Source: an uncultured Collinsella sp.
Lineage (GTDB): Bacteria > Actinomycetota > Coriobacteriia > Coriobacteriales > Coriobacteriaceae
Length of the DNA stretch: 9,281 bases
Assembly: GCA_902475825.1 (NCBI GenBank)
Contig: CABSBA010000052.1
Coordinates: 1 to 9,281 of the forward strand
Reading direction: 5' to 3'
The notes beneath the pieces were generated by a model. It ran no database searches. It was not told the origin of the DNA and saw nothing but the letters and a program-made list of their open reading frames with translations. Made by a program: the position numbers and the translations under genes. Below are positions 7,550-9,281 of the stretch, one piece after another; position 1 is the first letter of the stretch; the number at the start of each line of letters is the position of its first letter.

Positions 7550-8347
7550 CTATTCGAGCGTTTCCAGATGCGCACGCAGACGCTCAGCATCGATATCGAG
7601 CGTTGTCTCGGCATTGACCTGGGCCAAACGATAGCCGACAAAGTAGGGCGAAACCACCCAACGCGGCAGCGCCTTGGCAATGGTCCGACCGCCCAGGTGA
7701 TAGAAGAACAAGTTGTACGACTCTGCGCGGCCACCGTGGTGCTCGTTCAGGATATAGCGCAGAGCTACCTGGATCGCATCGGCGAAGAGATCCGCCTCAG
7801 CTTGGTCTCGCATGCCATCGCTGGCGGCGATTCCCTGTGGGGCTGAAACATTGACCTCAAAGAATCCCATGATCGGTTCGGTTGAGATGTTGACCGCGAT
7901 TCTCCCCTGTTGCCAGACATTGATGCCTTCGAAATTGGCGGAAGTCAGCGAAGCATAGCCGTCTTCCTGCTCCAAACCCACAATCTGCATGTGCGGATGA
8001 ACGAGACTGCCGCCCGAGAGCGGACCCTTGTTCTTGTACATGAGCACGCTTCGATACTGCTGTGAATCGATCATCTGCTGCCAGCAACCCAGGGCAAACC
8101 TCATTACATGGTGGAGTTCATCCGACTCATAGGTCGCCAGGTCTGCGTCGTGGTCGGCCGACTCGATCAGCACGGTTTGACGGGTGGCGCGCAGGGTTTT
8201 GAACTTATTCTCGAGCCAGATGCAGTCACCGTCGCGCCGAATGATATTGGCGAGCCCCTCGGTATCGCAAAAGGGGCACGCGGTGCCAGGGCGCCGGTTG
8301 TCGTCGGGCTTACCGCTCGCCTGCTGAACGTCAAATACCAGCGCCAC
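7550..8347 (-). CDS. DUF4931-type protein, galactose-1-phosphate uridylyltransferase-like
   Basis: A 265-residue soluble protein that I recognise as the DUF4931 family, a shorter relative of GalT (about 348 residues in E. coli) in the HIT superfamily. It keeps the GalT first-domain signature: zinc ligands C24 and C27 in CPFC, H66 in SADHDADL (matching GalT H115) and H117, and the nucleophile H119 in HPHMQI (117-122), preceded by NKGPLSGGS like GalT's NKGAAMGCS. The end, YFVGYRLAQ...AERLRAHL, also matches the GalT C-terminus. It is therefore probably a nucleotidyltransferase or phosphorylase acting through a nucleotidyl-histidine intermediate, but the substrate is unknown and the histidines of the second GalT metal site are not obvious. 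Translation starts at GTG 8345-8347, with GGAGG eight bases upstream inside the end of cutC; only three bases separate the cutC stop from this start, so the genes are coupled. A role in galactose metabolism is not implied. Confidence 0.85.
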   Translation of the reverse strand: MALVFDVQQASGKPDDNRRPGTACPFCDTEGLANIIRRDGDCIWLENKFKTLRATRQTVLIESADHDADLATYESDELHHVMRFALGCWQQMIDSQQYRSVLMYKNKGPLSGGSLVHPHMQIVGLEQEDGYASLTSANFEGINVWQQGRIAVNISTEPIMGFFEVNVSAPQGIAASDGMRDQAEADLFADAIQVALRYILNEHHGGRAESYNLFFYHLGGRTIAKALPRWVVSPYFVGYRLAQVNAETTLDIDAERLRAHLETLE

Positions 8348-8350
8348 GGG

Positions 8351-9028
8351 TTACGCCTCCAGCGGCACGATCTTGGTGCCATGGAGCTCGGAGACGCCCA
8401 ATGCCGCCGCCACGGTATCGCGGTTGGCCGTGGAAATGCCGCCGCCGGGAAGGACGGTCAGGCGGTCGCCCGCATACTCGACAAGACGCGATAGGTGCTC
8501 CAGATTGTCCTCGATCGGCGTTCCGGCAGCACCGCCATGCGTCAGGATACGCGTGATGCCGCAGTCGGCGAGCGTATCAATGGCATCCAACTGAGCCTCA
8601 GGCGAGAGCTGGTCAAACGCCATGTGGAAGGTAATATCGATGGGTCCGCGCTTGCACTCCTCGGTCGCGCAGCCCGCGGCCATCACGAGGGCGCCCAACG
8701 TAAGCTCGTCGAGCGCCCATCCGCCGGCACAAGGCTTGCAACAGCCAAAGACCAAGCCGTCGGCGCCGGCGCTCACGGCAAGGCCCAGGTCCATCTCCAT
8801 CATGCGCAGCTCGTCTTGGTTGTAATGAAAGTCGCCGCCACGCGGACGGATCATGCACATCACCCGCGCATCGTGCTCGTGGGCATAGTTGACCGTAGCG
8901 CTGATAACGCCAGCCGAGGGCGTGGTACCGCCGACGGCAAGGTTGTCGCACAGCTCGATGCGCCTTGCACCGGCATCAATAGCCGCCGGCACCCGCTCAA
9001 AGTTTTCGGCACAAAACTCGTACAGCAT
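8351..9028 (-). CDS. cutC: CutC family TIM-barrel protein
   Basis: A 225-residue cytoplasmic protein with clear CutC motifs: RRIELCDNLAVGGTTPS (22-38), MIRPRGGDFHYN (59-70), TFHMAFD (133-139), ILTHGG (161-166), LPGGGI (193-198) and ELHGT (214-218). CutC is a TIM-barrel protein historically linked to copper tolerance; its real biochemical role is disputed. It is slightly shorter than E. coli CutC (248), lacking the C-terminal tail. Unusually, it has several extra cysteines in one region (C96, C97, C100, C120, C125). I chose the ATG at 9026-9028 because GGGGG lies about seven bases upstream and the protein then begins at MLYEFCAENF, as the family does; an ATG at 9067 would add 13 unrelated residues without a ribosome site. 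First gene of a two-gene operon with the GalT-like gene. Its promoter must lie within or next to the inverted repeat upstream. Confidence 0.93.
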   Translation of the reverse strand: MLYEFCAENFERVPAAIDAGARRIELCDNLAVGGTTPSAGVISATVNYAHEHDARVMCMIRPRGGDFHYNQDELRMMEMDLGLAVSAGADGLVFGCCKPCAGGWALDELTLGALVMAAGCATEECKRGPIDITFHMAFDQLSPEAQLDAIDTLADCGITRILTHGGAAGTPIEDNLEHLSRLVEYAGDRLTVLPGGGISTANRDTVAAALGVSELHGTKIVPLEA

Positions 9029-9086
9029 AGATAGACCCCCAGATGACAAACGTTTTCCGATGGGCATTGTCGCACGCCCCCATGAA

Positions 9087-9151
9087 GTTGCGGTGGAATA
9101 GGGACTGTTTTGGCCTCTGAGACTCCCATTTAGTCCCTATTCCACCGCAAC
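9087..9151. repeat. Perfect 20-bp inverted repeat with 25-base spacer (REP/MITE-like element)
   Basis: Arms at 9087-9106 (gttgcggtggaatagggact) and 9132-9151 are exact reverse complements over 20 bases; the spacer is 9107-9131. Pairing stops cleanly at the outer ends, as expected for a discrete element. It lies 59 bases upstream of cutC, with no U-tract on either side, which argues against a simple terminator. The arm resembles intergenic repeats I associate with Collinsella genomes; this is a recollection and was not searched. It may be a palindromic interspersed repeat mobilised in trans, and it probably overlaps the cutC promoter region. The following 80 bases (9152-9231) hold nothing I can assign. 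Confidence 0.75.
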
Positions 9152-9231
9152 ATAAGGGGGACAGAACCAAAGCAACGCCGCAGGCAGAGGACGGACAGCG
9201 AGCGGGCACCAGGGCGAACAAATTGACATGA

Positions 9232-9272
9232 AAAGAGGGCGGCATAGACCTTTTGGTCATGCCACCCTCTTT
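9232..9272 (-). terminator. Terminator-like hairpin at the right edge
   Basis: AAAGAGGG...GACC (9232-9250) pairs with GGTC...CCCTCTTT (9255-9272) around a four-base loop, with one bulged A and one mismatch that becomes a G-T wobble on the minus strand. The A-rich and T-rich ends make it bidirectional in form, but the minus strand has the better pairing and a CTCTTTTC tail. It most likely ends a leftward gene lying just beyond the window. Confidence 0.65.
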
Positions 9273-9281
9273 GAATAACAA

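Noticed and set aside
9048..9055. AAACGTTT palindrome upstream of cutC, resembling a LacI-family operator core.
   Set aside because: Only eight bases are symmetrical and the flanks do not extend the symmetry; too short to claim an operator without other copies.
9223..9228. Perfect TTGACA hexamer on the plus strand, as in a -35 box.
   Set aside because: No -10-like hexamer follows at 16-18 bases, and transcription would run straight into the hairpin at 9232.
8997..9281. Minus-strand frame of 94 codons running in from the right edge.
   Set aside because: It reads through the terminator-like hairpin and the inverted repeat and overlaps cutC in another frame; the composition is not protein-like.

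Overview
The window reads as a chromosomal segment of a high-GC member of the Actinomycetota, most likely class Coriobacteriia and probably Collinsella or a close relative. The basis is GC-rich coding with GTG/ATG starts and Shine-Dalgarno sites, a RecJ fused to a helicase next to rel, and an intergenic inverted repeat of a type I associate from memory with Collinsella genomes. The genus is an inference; class level is firmer. No rRNA, tRNA, CRISPR array or transposase gene is visible.

Layout: (1) Positions 1-6244, minus strand, hold a three-gene unit transcribed right to left: a RecJ-type single-strand exonuclease fused to a RecQ-like DEAH helicase (2957-6244), the bifunctional (p)ppGpp synthetase/hydrolase Rel (581-2941), and a metallo-beta-lactamase-fold hydrolase that runs off the left edge (1-496). 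recJ and rel are 15 bases apart, with rel's ribosome-binding site in the gap. rel and the hydrolase are separated by 84 bases containing a strong hairpin. A consensus -10 box and a roughly 100-base leader, with a hairpin and a possible overlapping 21-codon upstream ORF, precede recJ. (2) At 6521-7519, divergent on the plus strand, lies a BASS-family (bile acid:sodium symporter-like) membrane transporter. (3) At 7550-9028, minus strand and convergent with the transporter, lies a tight two-gene operon: cutC followed, 3 bases after its stop, by a DUF4931-type protein that keeps the zinc and nucleophile residues of galactose-1-phosphate uridylyltransferase. (4) At 9029-9281 there is no gene: it holds the cutC upstream region, a perfect 20-bp inverted repeat with a 25-base loop, and a terminator-like hairpin at the right edge.

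The first unit joins DNA repair (resection/unwinding) with the stringent response, a neighbourhood that resembles the recJ-apt-relA-dtd-hydrolase order of Firmicutes but without apt and dtd. The transporter and the cutC/GalT-like pair have no evident link to that unit. The points most worth a second look are the exonuclease-helicase fusion, the conserved GalT chemistry in the CutC partner, a cysteine-rich CutC, a BASS transporter without the usual sodium-site residues, the complicated recJ leader, and the inverted-repeat element.
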